DNA of 64,000 nt, taken from assembly GCA_015680685.1 (NCBI GenBank), contig MNCI01025089.1:1-64000 (forward strand), read 5' to 3'. The notes beneath the pieces are model-generated. The model was not told the DNA's origin and did not search any database. It saw only the letters and a list, made by a program, of their open reading frames with translations. Shown here one piece after another: positions 45,565 through 58,254 of this stretch (within the stretch, counting starts at the first letter, position 1; every line of letters begins with the position of its first letter). The stretch comes from Gnetum montanum. Lineage: Eukaryota; Streptophyta; Gnetopsida; Gnetales; Gnetaceae. The translations under genes and the position numbers were made by a program.

Positions 45565-48354
45565 TCATGTAGTTCTTGGTGGTGGTGGCTCCTCCATTGG
45601 TGCCTTCCCTTTGTCTTGTGCTCTAGGCTTTGAGGCTTGATGGTGTTGAAGTATGGCCTAGAGCTTCTCCTCTTTAGTCTGAGGGTCTTGTGCCATCCCT
45701 TCTAATATTCCAATGTTTGATGGAGTTGGCACCTCCCACAGACAAGGTAGTTGCGGGAACATTTGGTTGGCCTTGACATACAAAGCTGCAAACATCTATC
45801 GTTCCTCCTCATAGGCTCTGGCCTTATTCTTGTATTCATGAAGGTCTATTAGTCATCAAGCCAAGTTGATTATGACATCTTTCTATCCCTGGTAGCTGGC
45901 TTTCATCACCTCAAGTTCAGAATTTACAACATCCAATTTTTCCAATAGCTTCTTGTGTTTTGCAAGTTTTGCTTCGTATTTGATGTGGGTGGTTGCTACC
46001 TGCTACTCGAGCTCTGACCTCGAGCATTCGGCTGTTAACATGGAAAGGTTGACATATCTTAGATTTGCCAACTCCATGTACTCTGTCAAGTCCTAAATTT
46101 GCAGATCCTCGTTCTTAACTTCTGCTTGGTGGGCAAAGGCATATGTGTCGAATATGGCCCGCCAATTAGTGTGTTGAGCACTGATAATGTTGATTTGCAC
46201 CTTGGCCATATCGATCTCCTTTTCAAGGATCTATTTATACATTTCCACTTGATCGTGGAAGTGCTTCTTCATCTTCTCATATTGTTTAGCCTTGTTCTTC
46301 CACGTGCTTATCTCAATAGCTGACTTTTGACGAATGGCACGTACCTCCTCCATTGAGAAGGTTCAATTTTCTCTAGCTAAACGGCTTACGTCTCAGTTTA
46401 CCTAGATGAATTGTTCTTGTAATTGATGAAAGTGTTCATCAAGAACATTCTTTTGCTTTTCTACAGTGGTCAACAGAAGGTTTTTTGCAACCAGCTGTTT
46501 ATTTTCTTCGTGTAAGGCCTTGAGTTCCTTAAGATGCACATGAGCTTGCGCTTGTGCTGTGGAAGCATCCCAAACAAACTTCTCTTTCTCATTGGCCATC
46601 CTTTTATTCTCTACTATAAATCTAGTTAGTTGCTCTATTCTAACATTTTCTAGCTGGTTTGCAAGAACAAATTGTAGAGGATCCCACTACGCTGCTTGTA
46701 AGGCCATGAGTTGCTCTTGTAGTTTATGCACTTCAACTTCAACATGCTCGACCCTTACTTCTAATAAGGCCAGCTTCCCCTTTTTGGAAATTAGGTCTAA
46801 CTGAATTGCTATAACATTCGGATGAATGTCAAACAGGGACATCATTTCTTGCCCTGTTTGAAACAATTGATCAAGTGCATCCTCATGTTCCGCAGGAGTC
46901 ATTGAGGTTTTAGCTAGAGTTTGAGCATCTCGTGCTTCCTTGAAATCCTTCGGTGGCATAACAGGTACATTGAAGGATTCTTTGATGTGGTTAGCAATCA
47001 CTTTTGCAGCTCCCATGGCATTTTGGTGTTGCATGACCACCACAGTGGCCCCTTCAACAGTCTCTAACTACACCTGGAAAGATGTCGTGTTTCCTGAGAT
47101 TTGTTGTTACAATCTACTTTCCCCTCCTCTTGTGTGAATGGATACTTCCCCCCTTGTGTTATCTAATGAAACCATAGGCTAATTGGCATCATCGATGATG
47201 TAGAAGAGGTTTGCATAATCATGAATTCCCCAACTGATCGTCTCAGCGATGGCCCTGAGATGGCTCATTGACGGTTTGTAGTCTTCCAGCAGTGGCGGCT
47301 GATCTTGGCCTGTGTTGGGCCCTACTTCTTGTTGTTGGTAGGGACCCATGGCTGGAGGTTGACTGCATCCTACAAGTTGAGTTGCATTTGGTCCAGCCAT
47401 CTGTTCTTCTTCTTTCTCTAGCCCCAACTCTTTGTGAGTGGATTTTCTTAGAGTTGGCACCTTTTGCAATTTGACGTATGAAGTAGTTTGTTCTTTTCGG
47501 AGGATGTCATTGGTATACCCTCAAATACCATCACGTTATCAAAGCTTTCTGATGAGACAAGGGAAAGGTAGTTCCATCTTCCCTATCTTTCATTCTTCGA
47601 ACCACCTTAGGATCTCTGTCAAATATAGATGGGGTAGGTTAGCCTTAACCTTTCCCATCAACATTGCACATCCTCTAGCCGCATACATTGATATTCTTTT
47701 CAGGCCCTTTGTGGGGAAGAGGTGATATGTTCCAATTTTGATGTAAACCCTCTCTTCCATCGTTAACTCACCAAATGTTTTATCTCTGTCATAAGCCTTC
47801 TCCAACCAATCCTTTCGCACATCGGGGTCTGAACGGGTGGATAATCGAGCAACCTTGGAACTTGTATTCGGAAAATTTAACACTTCCAAAATGGCCTACA
47901 TAGATAAGTCAACTTTCACACCACAAATATTAATAGTGGTTCCTTGATCCTTATTATGCCAAAATTGGTATGTCTCTCCTAGGTACCAGGAACTGCTTTT
48001 AGAGAGGATAGGCCATAAGGAAGACCCTTTGAGGTGATCCCTAACGGCCTCGGGAGTGAACTCTGTAAATGATTCAAATTTCAATTCCATAATCACTATA
48101 GTCAATGTGGACTTCTCATGGATAGCCTAAACATAATCCTGGGGCAACATGAGTTGTTGCCCTAGTTCAGGCACAACAACAGCTCTTCCTTTTGCCTACC
48201 TGGACCGTCCAGTAGGAGGTTCATCTTGATGAATGCTGAATGATTGCTCCTCCTATTCTGCGTGTTGTCTTGCAGGACCTCATCTTCCACCTCTCCAAGA
48301 TCGTTTGCTTCTACCTTGGGTAGGACCTTCCTATTGTCCATGTTTTGGGGCCAT
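45565..48354 (-). pseudogene. E2 ORF2: large coiled-coil protein of unknown function, 929 codons with stops
   Basis: All pieces lie in one frame from ATG 48354 (MAPKHGQ) to TGA 45567-45565, without a net frameshift over 2.8 kb. Residues about 80-260 form a conserved globular part: FESFTEF, LWPILSKSSSWYLGETYQFW, INICGVKVDLS, AILEVLNFPNTSSKV, IKIGTYHLFPTKGL, YAARGCAMLMGKVKANLPHL. It is reminiscent of the plant-mobile or 'putative plant transposon' domains found in some Athila-type ORFs (tentative). A Pro/Gln-rich linker follows, then a long coiled coil from about residue 440 to 850 (for example LKELKALHEENKQL). LPCLWEVPTPSN lies near 868. Numerous stops fit C-to-T decay. It is not Gag, Pol or a recognisable envelope protein. 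Confidence 0.75.
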
Positions 48355-48390
48355 CTGCAATCACATGGGCCAAAAATTAGTAAGGTTGTT
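48355..48390 (-). promoter_or_regulatory. Putative branch point and 3' splice site before E2 ORF2
   Basis: On the minus strand, CTTACTAAT about 24-32 bases upstream, then a T-rich stretch and GATTGCAG immediately before the ORF2 ATG at 48354. It is placed as in E1, although the flanking sequences have diverged. Confidence 0.5.
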
Positions 48391-50083
48391 TTTGAAATTA
48401 AGTTATACCTTACTAATTTTCTTAATTAATGATCTTATGTTATAATGTGTGATAGTGCCCGAAAGTTTTTAATAATGAGTCTTGTGGCTTAGGTGGTTTC
48501 CATTCTAGTTTCCCGGTATACCTAAGGGTTAAATGAATTTTAGGCATAATTATTCTAAGTGTTAGAGTAAATTACCCTAAATGATGTCCTTTGGGTGATG
48601 ATAATTTTCAAAAAACTTAGGCACTTTTTGACAAGTGTCCCTTCCCCATGACTAAGCTAAACACTCTGGGTTCAAGCAGGTTCAAACAGAATGAAAATCA
48701 GAGCACCAGCGAGTGAGATAGAGTGAGAAAAGCAAGGTTCGCTCAATCGCAAGTCGTAGAGAAAAATTACAAAAACTCCCCCCGTGTGAATGACAATATG
48801 ATGCTAAGTGTTGCGGGGGATCACCTATTTATAGGTTGTGGTGACATGATATTGCGTATGATACATCGCATACGCAATATCAAGTCCCTAGTGACATGAG
48901 ACACCATGAAAATACCAAATTTTTAAAGGATTTTCTTGAAATTAACGTTGGAAATTGAGGACATCGACTATGATCAAGATTTTCTAGGGTAATTTCATTA
49001 ATTCTAAAGGCACCATTAATGATGATGGTGTGGATTTTATTAATAAAACCTTGGGTGGTTAAAGAAAAGGGAATGTAATGGTACATGGGAACGTTGAAAT
49101 TTAGAGGGATAGTAGTAGTGAAGGAAAATCATTTGAAAACTAAGATGAGGGTAAGAAATTGTGTGTGTGAGCTATGTCATAAGTGAAGATTGCAAAACAT
49201 TACACAAGTGGATCCTTCCCAAAGCAGGTTCCAACCTATAATGCCCTAGTATAACCACACTTAGAGTCTCCGTGGGCACTAGAAGTGTTAAATGTAATCC
49301 ACACTAACTCCACAAAACACACACATGTAAATATCACCGGAATGAGATGAGAATTATATGTTACATGGGACACAAGTTACAATTACACGAATAGTGAGAT
49401 GAGATGAACTAGAGAAAGGGATCATAGAGATTGGGATGTGAGATAATTGACCTAGGGAACAGTGAATCCTGCATGAAAAGCATGATTAATGTGTTAGTAA
49501 CCTATCATTCCAAGATCAGGACCAAGTTTGTTCCTCTAATCAGTGTCACCGCAATGTTTCATCCCATGATGAGCAACTATGGGAGTACCATAACAACAAG
49601 GCATATGATCACTTGGTGTTTTGTTCAAGGGAGGAGTGATTTTTTTTATGGCACTTCCTTTTCCTTTTTCTTTTCTCTTTCTCTATTTTTTTTCTTTTCA
49701 CTTTACTGAATCCAGAGAAGCCACCAACCTTCAAGCATGGATGCATGTCTTTCTAGTGGGACCCCCTAGAACAATGTTGATGTTTCAGTGCCCTTTTGAT
49801 TACTCTTACTCCCATTTTTCATTAGATCTACAATGTTCTTAGTACAACCATGTTGCATGATAACTCCCATAGATGTCACCAAAGAAAATTTGCAAGTCCC
49901 CTTGATGTCACACCCTGTTCATTCCCTCTTGGTCCATCCTTATTCATTCTGGGTACAATGAACATGAAATTAATTTTAAGTTTTAAGAATTTCAAGAATA
50001 TCACTGTACCCCTAAATAGNGTTGAAAAATGAAAAACTGTAAAACAAAAAGTTGTAAAATTAAAGAAAACTAAAAAACATTTA
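48391..50083 (-). other. E2 spacer between gag and ORF2
   Basis: 1.7 kb without coding signatures and with a single undetermined base at 50020. The part at 49430-49990 is clearly related to the E1 spacer, including its 'gtgacatcaaggggacttgc' phrase and a purine-rich run. The rest is unique. Confidence 0.55.
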
Positions 50084-52081
50084 TTAATCCTGCTTATGAT
50101 TAGAATGGGGGATATCCCTCATAGCAAAATGGTTGAGGATGGCAAGGACTAATAAATGATACAAGGGGTCCTTGCATCTTGGAAATATTAGAGCCCAATC
50201 ATACTTATCCCATCAGGTTTCACACACTTGATTATAATAAGCATAGTGGGGCAACTTGTACGATGTAGTTCTCTGATCACAAGTTGACCCACTATCATGT
50301 TTTTGACCGTTAGATGGTATGCAAGGATTGGGATGATGCCTCCCATGGTTGTGTTCATTACAGTATATGGTTTTTGGAGTGTTAGATGGTGGCCTTGATA
50401 AAGTAACATGAGGCATTGGGTCTGAAGGTAAGGGTGCACCATAGTGTGGTACTTGTGTTGAGTTGGAGGGTGTAGTGGCCTTGAAATTGTGTTGTCCCTT
50501 CTTACGGTTGTGTTTAAAGAAGGGGCACTTTTGATGTTGATGAGGTTTCTCACTGTTGTTGGTAGTAGTAGCATAAATAGCATTCATGGGTTATAGCGGT
50601 GGTGCAGGCACCTTAGGAATAGTTGGTGGCAATGTGGAAGGAGGAAAAGGGTGAGAATGTTGAAATTTAGGAGGAGTATAGGGTGCACAAGGTGGTGGTT
50701 GTGTTGGAAGCATGGGTTGATAGTATTAAGGAGAATGATACTATGCTGAGATAAAGTACATTGGCCTAGTTGTTGACATAGGATATTGGACAAGATAAGC
50801 ATTTGGATTTAGATGATATGAAGGATGTCTCCAGTCTAGTGGTGGATTCCCCCATGACTAGGGTTGTTGCAACTGTGATCGAACATAGTATCTTTGTACG
50901 AACTCTAGATGTAGCGTATCTCCCCAATGTTCATGTAAATGTAACAATATTGGGCATTGGCCCTTGGGGTGATTGTATAGGCATATGTTGCATTCATATG
51001 TATGATTGGCAGTTGGGCTCTTATTTTCCTTATCCCTTCTTTCTGATTGTCTAACTTTTTGTCCTGCTTCTTGGGTTGTCAAAACTTTATCTCCAATAAT
51101 GTTGATAAATTCTCCACAATTTTGGTATGTCCATTCCAACATTTTATTGATCTTCACCTTAGCTTCTTCTAATGATTTTTGTATTGGAAAAGATGGTTCT
51201 TTCTCCTTGTGATAAGTTGATTCCTCCTTTTTATGATCATGGATCTTTGTTAAGTTGAGATTTTGGTTCCATTGATGTTTTTCAAGACTCTTCCATCTAG
51301 CCAATTCTCCTTCTTCTTTTGCTACCCTTTTAATAACCTCTTGTACTTGATGGGTTCATAGTTCATATAGTTGACCTTGGGTATACATTCCCAAGGTCTC
51401 TCTTGTTTCATCACATAGCCCATCAATGATATGGTACATTAGCCTTTCCTTGGAAAACCCATGGCCTGGACAGTTATTTAACAGTGCATAATATCTTTCT
51501 AAGGCCATGTCCAAGGGTTCATTTTTTGCTTGTTTCCATTCTTGGATTTTTTTCCTCAAGGTTGACACTCTTGCATAGGTTTGATATTTTTCATTAAAGA
51601 CTTCTACCATTGTTAACCAACGTTGTATTGAACTTGGTTTTAACGATCTATACCATACTTTTTCTTGGTCAATGACTGTCATAGGGAAGAGCTTGAGTTT
51701 TTGCCAACCATTATCAATGTTATTCCATGTGTAGACATCATAGAAGGCTTGTAAATGTTGATACGGATCCAAGTCATAGCCTCCTAAAAATTTAGGGAAG
51801 TTGTCTAAATCGATCCTGGGTAGACGACTCTCTTTATGATGCCTATGTGAGATTCAAATAGCCTCTTGTATTTGCATTAAGCTTATAGTGGACAGTAGGG
51901 GTTCATCTTCATTAGGTAAGTTAGGCTTTCATGTGTTGGAATCACATTTTTTTCGTTCATGTTTATAAGAAACCCCCATTTCAAGTTGCGTACTCCAATC
52001 TTCATCGTCATATAGTTCGTTGGTTCTCCAATGAATTTCCTCACTAAGTGTGGCACTATTGTAATCTTGTAGGAGAGACAT
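50084..52081 (-). pseudogene. E2 Gag, about 665 codons with in-frame stops
   Basis: Homologue of E1 Gag: MSLLQDYNSA, then NFPKFLGGYDLDPYQHLQAF, KLKLFPMT, KVWYRSLKPSSI, EPLDMALERYYALLNN. It continues with a Lys/Glu-rich helix, the zinc-knuckle-like CNICLYNHPKGQC and a Pro/His-rich C-terminal region. It has about ten in-frame stops and one or two small indels near the C-terminus. The frame from 52081 to the TAA at 50086-50084 is otherwise kept. No protease or pol follows. Confidence 0.85.
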
Positions 52082-52204
52082 TGTTGTGAAGTTGTGTGTG
52101 AATTATGTGTGACTTATAATAATTATTATTTTTTTAAAAGATATATCATTAAGTCCTTATACAACGACCTTGTATGATATAACTAATCTAGATAACTAGC
52201 ACTG

Positions 52205-52222
52205 TCCCCAGCAACGACGCCA
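52205..52222 (-). promoter_or_regulatory. E2 primer-binding site (tRNA-Asp type)
   Basis: On the minus strand TGGCGTCGTTGCTGGGGA, one base after the 5' LTR. It differs from TGGCGCCGTTGCCGGGGA at two positions, both C-to-T. Confidence 0.88.
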
Positions 52223-52223
52223 A

Positions 52224-53038
52224 TGATGAGTGGCGAGGTACCCCTACACTCAACCATACAAATACGAGCGCTACATATGCGATCCGGTCAAACTCTGTAG
52301 ATGGACTAGTTGTGGCATCTAGATAGTTAGCCTTAGATCATAGTTCGCTATCTTCCCACCTGGAGTAGTATTAGCTTTGTCACGTATGGTTTAGTCCAGA
52401 GTGAGGTGTATGATGGATTTCTACTGTAATGCTACTCCTGAAGAAAATGGAAAGTAATATTATCTAAGCTAAGAGAGAAAGAGTAAGGGAATCTAATCTA
52501 GCCTAAGTGTGATGAGCATCCTTTCCTTGATTATTTGTACACATCTTGGACTTCGTGCACAACTACCACTGGGATTACCAAGCGCACATCTTAGGTACGC
52601 TACTAGGTTACCACGTAGTCACACTTAAATGCTCGTAATCAAGTCGTACTCATTCTGCATTTTAACATGAGTTTAAGGGTGAGAGAGATTAACTAGGAAA
52701 GTAGTAAATAAAAATTAATTAAATAATTAAACTAAGTGAATGCTGCAATGATGAAGTAGTCTCGATCTTTATTGCAGATCATGTGCATGTCCAAGTACGT
52801 CACAATCGAATAAAGAATGTCATACAATTACATTCACCACACTACGGGCATACACTGGAAAATAATTCTATCTCTAGAGGGGTAAAACTACTAGAGTCTA
52901 GCTACAATCTAACTCTAATATGTGAAATAAGGGAGAGCCGCCTCTTATTTATAGAACTAGCGATGGGCTACAATATCGTGTCTAGGCATGCGATAATGCA
53001 TATGCGATACCGCGGTTGCCCCAAATGATGTCTCATCA
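52224..53038 (-). repeat. E2 5' LTR
   Basis: 815 bases, TGATGAGACATC...CTCATCA on the minus strand. TATA box TATAAATAAG on the minus strand at 52953-52944, with AATAAAGATCG downstream. Similar to the 3' LTR but with visible substitutions, so the insertion is not recent. Confidence 0.9.
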
Positions 53039-53043
53039 AAGTT

Positions 53044-54041
53044 CATTCATCAACATCATTCATAATTCTTCATCAATAATTGGGTTTCAATATTAGTCTC
53101 CATCAAAAGTCATCACATATTGAGCATCCAAATTTGAAATCAACTCAACTTAAGCTTCATTGAAGCTTGAAATTTATAGTCATTAAATCACTTTGATCCC
53201 ATTCAAATTCATTTATTGTCCATTACTTAGTTATCATTGATATAAAATTTCATCTTCATTTACTTTTAAGTATATTTTTTCATTAATTTCAACTAATAGT
53301 GAAGATTTAATCATCATCATTCATATCACAATTTTAGAAAGTTGAACAGTTAGATTTCAGGGTTTTCTTAAAAAGAAATTTATATATCAAATAAAATCCA
53401 ATTTATCTAAGATTTTGTAGGGAGATAGATCTTTCTAAGAGCTTTCAATAAGCCTAAGATAAGCTCATAATTGATCCAAATGACGAAGTTTATGACTCAC
53501 CACTATCTCATCATGAACAAGATCAACTAGCATTGAATTAGTGACTAGGAAGTTAGGAGAATTTTTTATTTTCAAACCTAGTGTCCAACAAGTGTTTAAG
53601 TAGCATTGATTTAGTATCCTACAAGCATTGACAAAATTAGTCACTTTTTTCAATTTTCTTCACTTGTGCTACACTAGTGTCCAACTTCTAATTTATCACT
53701 TGCTCATGCTAAACTAGCACTAAGGTCATGCTTCTTCTTGGCACCCAATGGCTACCCTGGTTATGCTTCTCTCAGGCTGATTATTTCTTATTAAGATGAT
53801 ATCACTACCCACTTGTGATTAGGTTGTACTTCGGTTTAAACCACTCACATCAAGGTAGCACTTTTTTCATACTTTGTAAATTCCAAGAGATATTAATCTA
53901 TTACAACTCATAACCATCTAGTAGGGGACCTGTGATTACTATCATGAGCTTCTAAGACTCATGTGAATGTTGTGATCACTTGAAAATTATGTATCTATCC
54001 ATTGTGAAACTTGCTTCCACTATTCTAAAACTCTAGTAATG
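53044..54041. other. AT-rich sequence right of E2; possibly the LTR of the following copia remnant
   Basis: No coding signature. The copia remnant to the right would need a 5' LTR ending at about 54040, so part of this stretch may be that LTR, but no repeat partner is present to prove it. Confidence 0.35.
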
Positions 54042-54960
54042 GTATCAAAATTGCAAGATAAATCCATGAAAGAGAAAGAGAATAATTATCCAAGATGCAA
54101 CATAATTTATAATGGCATTTAAAATTATAAATTATGGACACATTTGATCATGATGATTCTAGGTTTAAATCATACCTAAAATTGTAAAACCAAGTAGTAT
54201 AAATAAAAATCTAAAGAAGAAATTTCAAAAAAATAGTAAAGGAGGAAGAAATGATAAAAGGAATTATTTGCAAATTAGTTTGTGGAAAGATTAGAAATTT
54301 GATTTCAAATTTCAAGACCAATAAAGAAATATGGAAGTTCCTTCAAAAAAAATATAAACTTAAGGAGGGTTCAACTAAAAGCCAATAAGAGGAGTTAAAG
54401 ACATTAAAGAAAAAAGAAAAACAAAGACAATTAATACACAATGAAGAAAAGTATACTTCTCATATTGAAAAAATTCAAAAGCACAAAGAGAAGAATAATT
54501 TTAGAAGCAAATAAGATAAGGAGCAAGTCAATAAGACATCAATAATTTAAAAGTTATAGGAAATATAGATACAAAATATGAACATCCAAAATTTGAACAA
54601 AAATCACCTAGAAAATAAGAGAAGTAAAGAAAGGCCATACAAGAAAATTGAGGGTCAACTATAAAAGCTAAGTAATAACCTTTATTTCATGTTTTTTCTT
54701 CCATTCAAACATTCAAATTACATTAAATATGTGGCTATTAGAAAGTGGATGCACAAATCACATGACATCAATGGTTGATGATTTTATTGATATTAATTTA
54801 CAAGGGGCCTTGCCAAGTTTCATTTGAAAGATGGTAGAAAATTAGAAATACCTAGAACTAGTAATATTACCATCAATTTAAGGCATTCAAATCATTTTGA
54901 AATAAAAAATATTTATAAAATGAAATGAAATGAAGCTTTATTATGTCTAAAGACCCATAG
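54042..54960 (+). pseudogene. Ty1/copia gag-protease remnant
   Basis: A primer-site-like TGGTATCAAAATTGC lies at about 54042. From about 54250 the sequence gives a copia Gag piece (IIC--VCGKIRNLI, KEIWKFLQKKYKLKEGSTK) and a Lys/Glu-rich part. Near 54727 MWLLESGCTNHMTSM matches the copia aspartic protease, whose active site DSG has become ESG. After a frameshift LKDGRKLEIPRTSNITINL continues the protease fold. There is no intact frame. Nothing of integrase or reverse transcriptase was recognised downstream. Confidence 0.6.
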
Positions 54961-57900
54961 GATCTCTTAGATAGATATTACATTTTCATGAAAAATAAAG
55001 ATAGACTTTAGAAATTGCTCAACCACCAATGGGGACATAAAAAAATCACTCAAATGTTTTGGTGTAACATTATAACATTGTGTCAAATAGGTAGTCATAG
55101 CATATTAGTTTGATATTAAATTTTCAGATGTAGTAAACATTTATTACTATAGGGGTTAGTTGAGCTCATTAACAAATATAACATGGACATAGAAAATTAA
55201 ATAAGCTAAAAAATATTTATGTAAGCTATTGATTATTCTTTCAACCTTTGTAAATTCTATGTCTTTGATTTGAGATAGGATAGTAAATCTTCTCTTCTTA
55301 TGTGCTTTAAAAGCTAATTCTTATCACTTTGAGCTTAATGATTATGCTTAGTCCAAGATTGTAAAAGAAGCCATGTAAATTTGCTTAATTTATATTAATA
55401 AAATAGCTCTACTCCTAAAGATCTAGGGAGAGTTTTATGACATAATAGGCCTATCATCCTAGTAGCTACACCACCTTATGTGTATATTTATTCTTTCTAT
55501 TATAAGATACTCTTTTATCTATTTTAATTTTTTAATTTGGGGTTTTTAGTATGTTCCAATTGTTGCCACATAACATTTCCTGTAAGTGAGAGCTCCATCT
55601 CTTAGTTGATAGCTCATTAATATTTAAATTCATGATATTGATTGGATGTTAATCACCAAGAAATTTGGCAATGAGTGAGAGTGAAAGATAGTTACCAATG
55701 TGAAGGCTTTGTTTGTATAATTTTGCATGCATTTTTTCTAGACAAGCATTACCTAAGAAAAGTTATCTACTACTTCTAATATTTTTTTCTCCCTTTGCCT
55801 CAAATTTTAATGGTCATTTTTCTTTTATTATTGGCATTATCAAATATTCTAATAATACAAAAAAATTATTTTCAAGCAATTGAAAAAAATAGGTATAACA
55901 TAACTTTTTCTTTTTGGTATTATGGATCTTATTATTATATCCATTTTGGCATAAGATTCTAGAATTGAAAAGAACATAGATTTGTTATGTTTGGGATTAA
56001 GATTTGGAACTTGTGGATTTTGCTCTCTTAGAATGATTTTGAGCTCTATGACATGACTAGGAAGATAAGCCATATTTTGGTTTTGTAAAGTCTCTATATT
56101 TTATGTTGTTATTTGATAATGACCTAATGTTGCTTCTAACATCATTAAACTTTTATAATGCAAAGAAATTGGGTCTTTGTATCATGCAATGCCTTTTGAG
56201 TTTTTTTTTCTTTGAAAAAGTAAAAATGAATTTTTTTAAAAAACATTATAGTCTTTGGAATATATTATATTCTTATTTAACATTTTGTATAAAATTATTG
56301 AACAAATCTTCGATAGTCACAAACTCACTAGGTGAAGTCACTTATATCATTGAAAGATACTTCAATAGTTTCTGCACCTCAAAATGGAGAACTTGGAAGT
56401 GGCTTTTAAGTAAGTGGTAGATGTAGAAGTCATTATAATAAAGGAGATCATTGATAGGTCATGGTTCCACTAATATGGAGAGCTTAGGTATCCCTTTGGC
56501 TTCATCTAGAGCATGGCTACTCTTGCAAAGGTACATGTGGATGTTTTCACCGCTATCATGGATTCCAAATGGTCTTAGATTTTATAGCTTATTTCTTTTT
56601 TCTTTGCAATACAGAGTGCTACCAAGCCCTCCTTTTATTATTCTTAAATATTGTAATCCTTTTATTTTTATTTTTATTTTCATTTTTTTGACCTATGTAT
56701 GCCTAGGGCCATCTTTAACACACTTGGACAAATTATGTCCATGTGTATGTGTCATTATGATTTTAATGTTCATTAGAAAAACAATGGTTTTTGATGTTAT
56801 GATAGGGAGTTTTTCCTAGAATGGCTTTACATACTTTTATTATGATCATACTTTTAGAAAATAAAGTGTGAAATGTTAGTGCATTGTTAATGCTACATGT
56901 ATAATAATAATAATAAGAATAATAACATTTATTTAGTTATTGAATCTTTCCATAAATGCATTTTATTTTCTTTATCTTTACTTGGATAGGTGGTAGTAAT
57001 GGAGAAAAGAAGGAAATGGAGATCATTAAGAAAGTCTAAAGAATTAAAGCCCCTTGATACTTGGTAAAGGAATTAATGGAAGGAAACACGGTGGAAAAAG
57101 GACATGTGGCATCCATGCCAATAACCAAGAAGAGAAAAAGAAGAAGAAGAAAGTTAAAGAGAGCTTCTAAAATGCCCATGGGATCTCAAGGAAGATCATC
57201 ATCACTAGCATGCAAAAGGAAAAATGCTTCTTCTTCTATGATTTTCACTTCTTTCCCTTCATATTTTCCATTCTATACTCCTTTGTCCCATCATTTTCTA
57301 AATCCACTTGTTGTTGCCTCAAGCTAACTCAACTAGGAAAACATTAAGATGAACCTTTGTAAAAGGTTGAAAAACCTCACCCTAGAATTTTAGCATGATA
57401 AAGATTAGGATATGGATTGGGGAAACACCCTAGTAGGAAAAGAAGTAGCCATTGTTAATCTCAAATAGCTCTAGGATTGAACTAAATAGCAGAGTTAAGC
57501 CATTCCAACCTACCACAAGTACCTAGAGGAGGAAATTAGGAAGTAGCCATCTAACAATAGAAAGAGTGGATAGACTGAATATTGAATTGCTATGTCCCAT
57601 TTATTTTCTTTTCCTATGTTTAATGCTTTCACAATGTCTATGTTCTTATTTGAATCTATTGAACTTTTTACATTCATAATGTAATGTATTTATTTTAATG
57701 CAATATTCTCTCCATGTAATGTTTTGTATCATATGATTTATCTCTATTTAATACATGTGATGTATCTCTATTTAATGTTTTCTATCATATGCATTTATTA
57801 GTCATTTGGAATTAATCACCAAGACCATTCTTAGGCAAGCCATGCCTATATGCAAGGAGCACTAAACAATAACCTTATTAAATTGTGATTTACATAAACA

Positions 57901-58254
57901 TTGCATTGCCTTCATGACCAAAACCTTTTCATTGTCAACATATTTTATGATTCGACCTAGTGAAAATCTTAGTCCTAAAACTAGGAAAACAAGAAATAAA
58001 AACTTTCTAGCCAATTAATTACTTAATAATATGCTTACAAAGCCTAGGATGAGATGCTTTTGATCCATCAACATGGCCAAGCTTCCACCTCCCTTTCACT
58101 CCCCCTAATCTCTGGTCAACAACCCTTTCAACTTTCAAAATTTCAAACTAATTTGAAAACCTCTCTAACACACTTTCCTTTCTTTTGATTTCTCTTTCAA
58201 ACATTCTCATCAACATCTTCAAAATTTGATACATTACTAGACACCCACAACATT
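54961..58254. other. AT-rich sequence without a recognisable gene
   Basis: Several ORFs of 74-122 codons are open (for example 56103-56420, 56451-56819, 57061-57327), but their translations are low-complexity, Phe/Leu-rich or Lys/Arg-rich, and match no family I know. Short A/T microsatellites occur, such as taataataataa at about 56900. Degraded transposon sequence is the most likely content. Confidence 0.4.

Larger units (their letters stand above)
44569..53038 (-). mobile_element. E2: LTR retrotransposon with gag and full-length ORF2 but no pol
   Basis: Complete 8.5 kb element, flanked by the 5-base duplication AAGTT (44564-44568 and 53039-53043). On the minus strand the order is 5' LTR (53038-52224), primer site, gag (52081-50084), a 1.7 kb spacer, ORF2 (48354-45565), polypurine tract, 3' LTR (45402-44569). 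No reverse transcriptase, RNase H, integrase or protease signature was found. It shares primer site, Gag, splice-site arrangement and ORF2 ends with E1. It is the most informative copy of the family. Confidence 0.92.

Noticed and set aside
46402-47043. E2 ORF2 as an envelope-like protein
   Set aside because: No signal peptide or transmembrane segment was found. The region is a soluble, charged coiled coil. The splice-site arrangement alone does not make it an envelope gene.
50188-50583. 131-codon minus-strand ORF within E2
   Set aside because: It overlaps the Gag C-terminal region in another frame. The Gag frame is the one shared with E1.
56103-56819. Two adjacent plus-strand ORFs as exons of a host gene
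   Set aside because: The translations are Phe/Leu/Ile-rich with poly-T-derived runs. No family motif and no convincing splice sites were seen.
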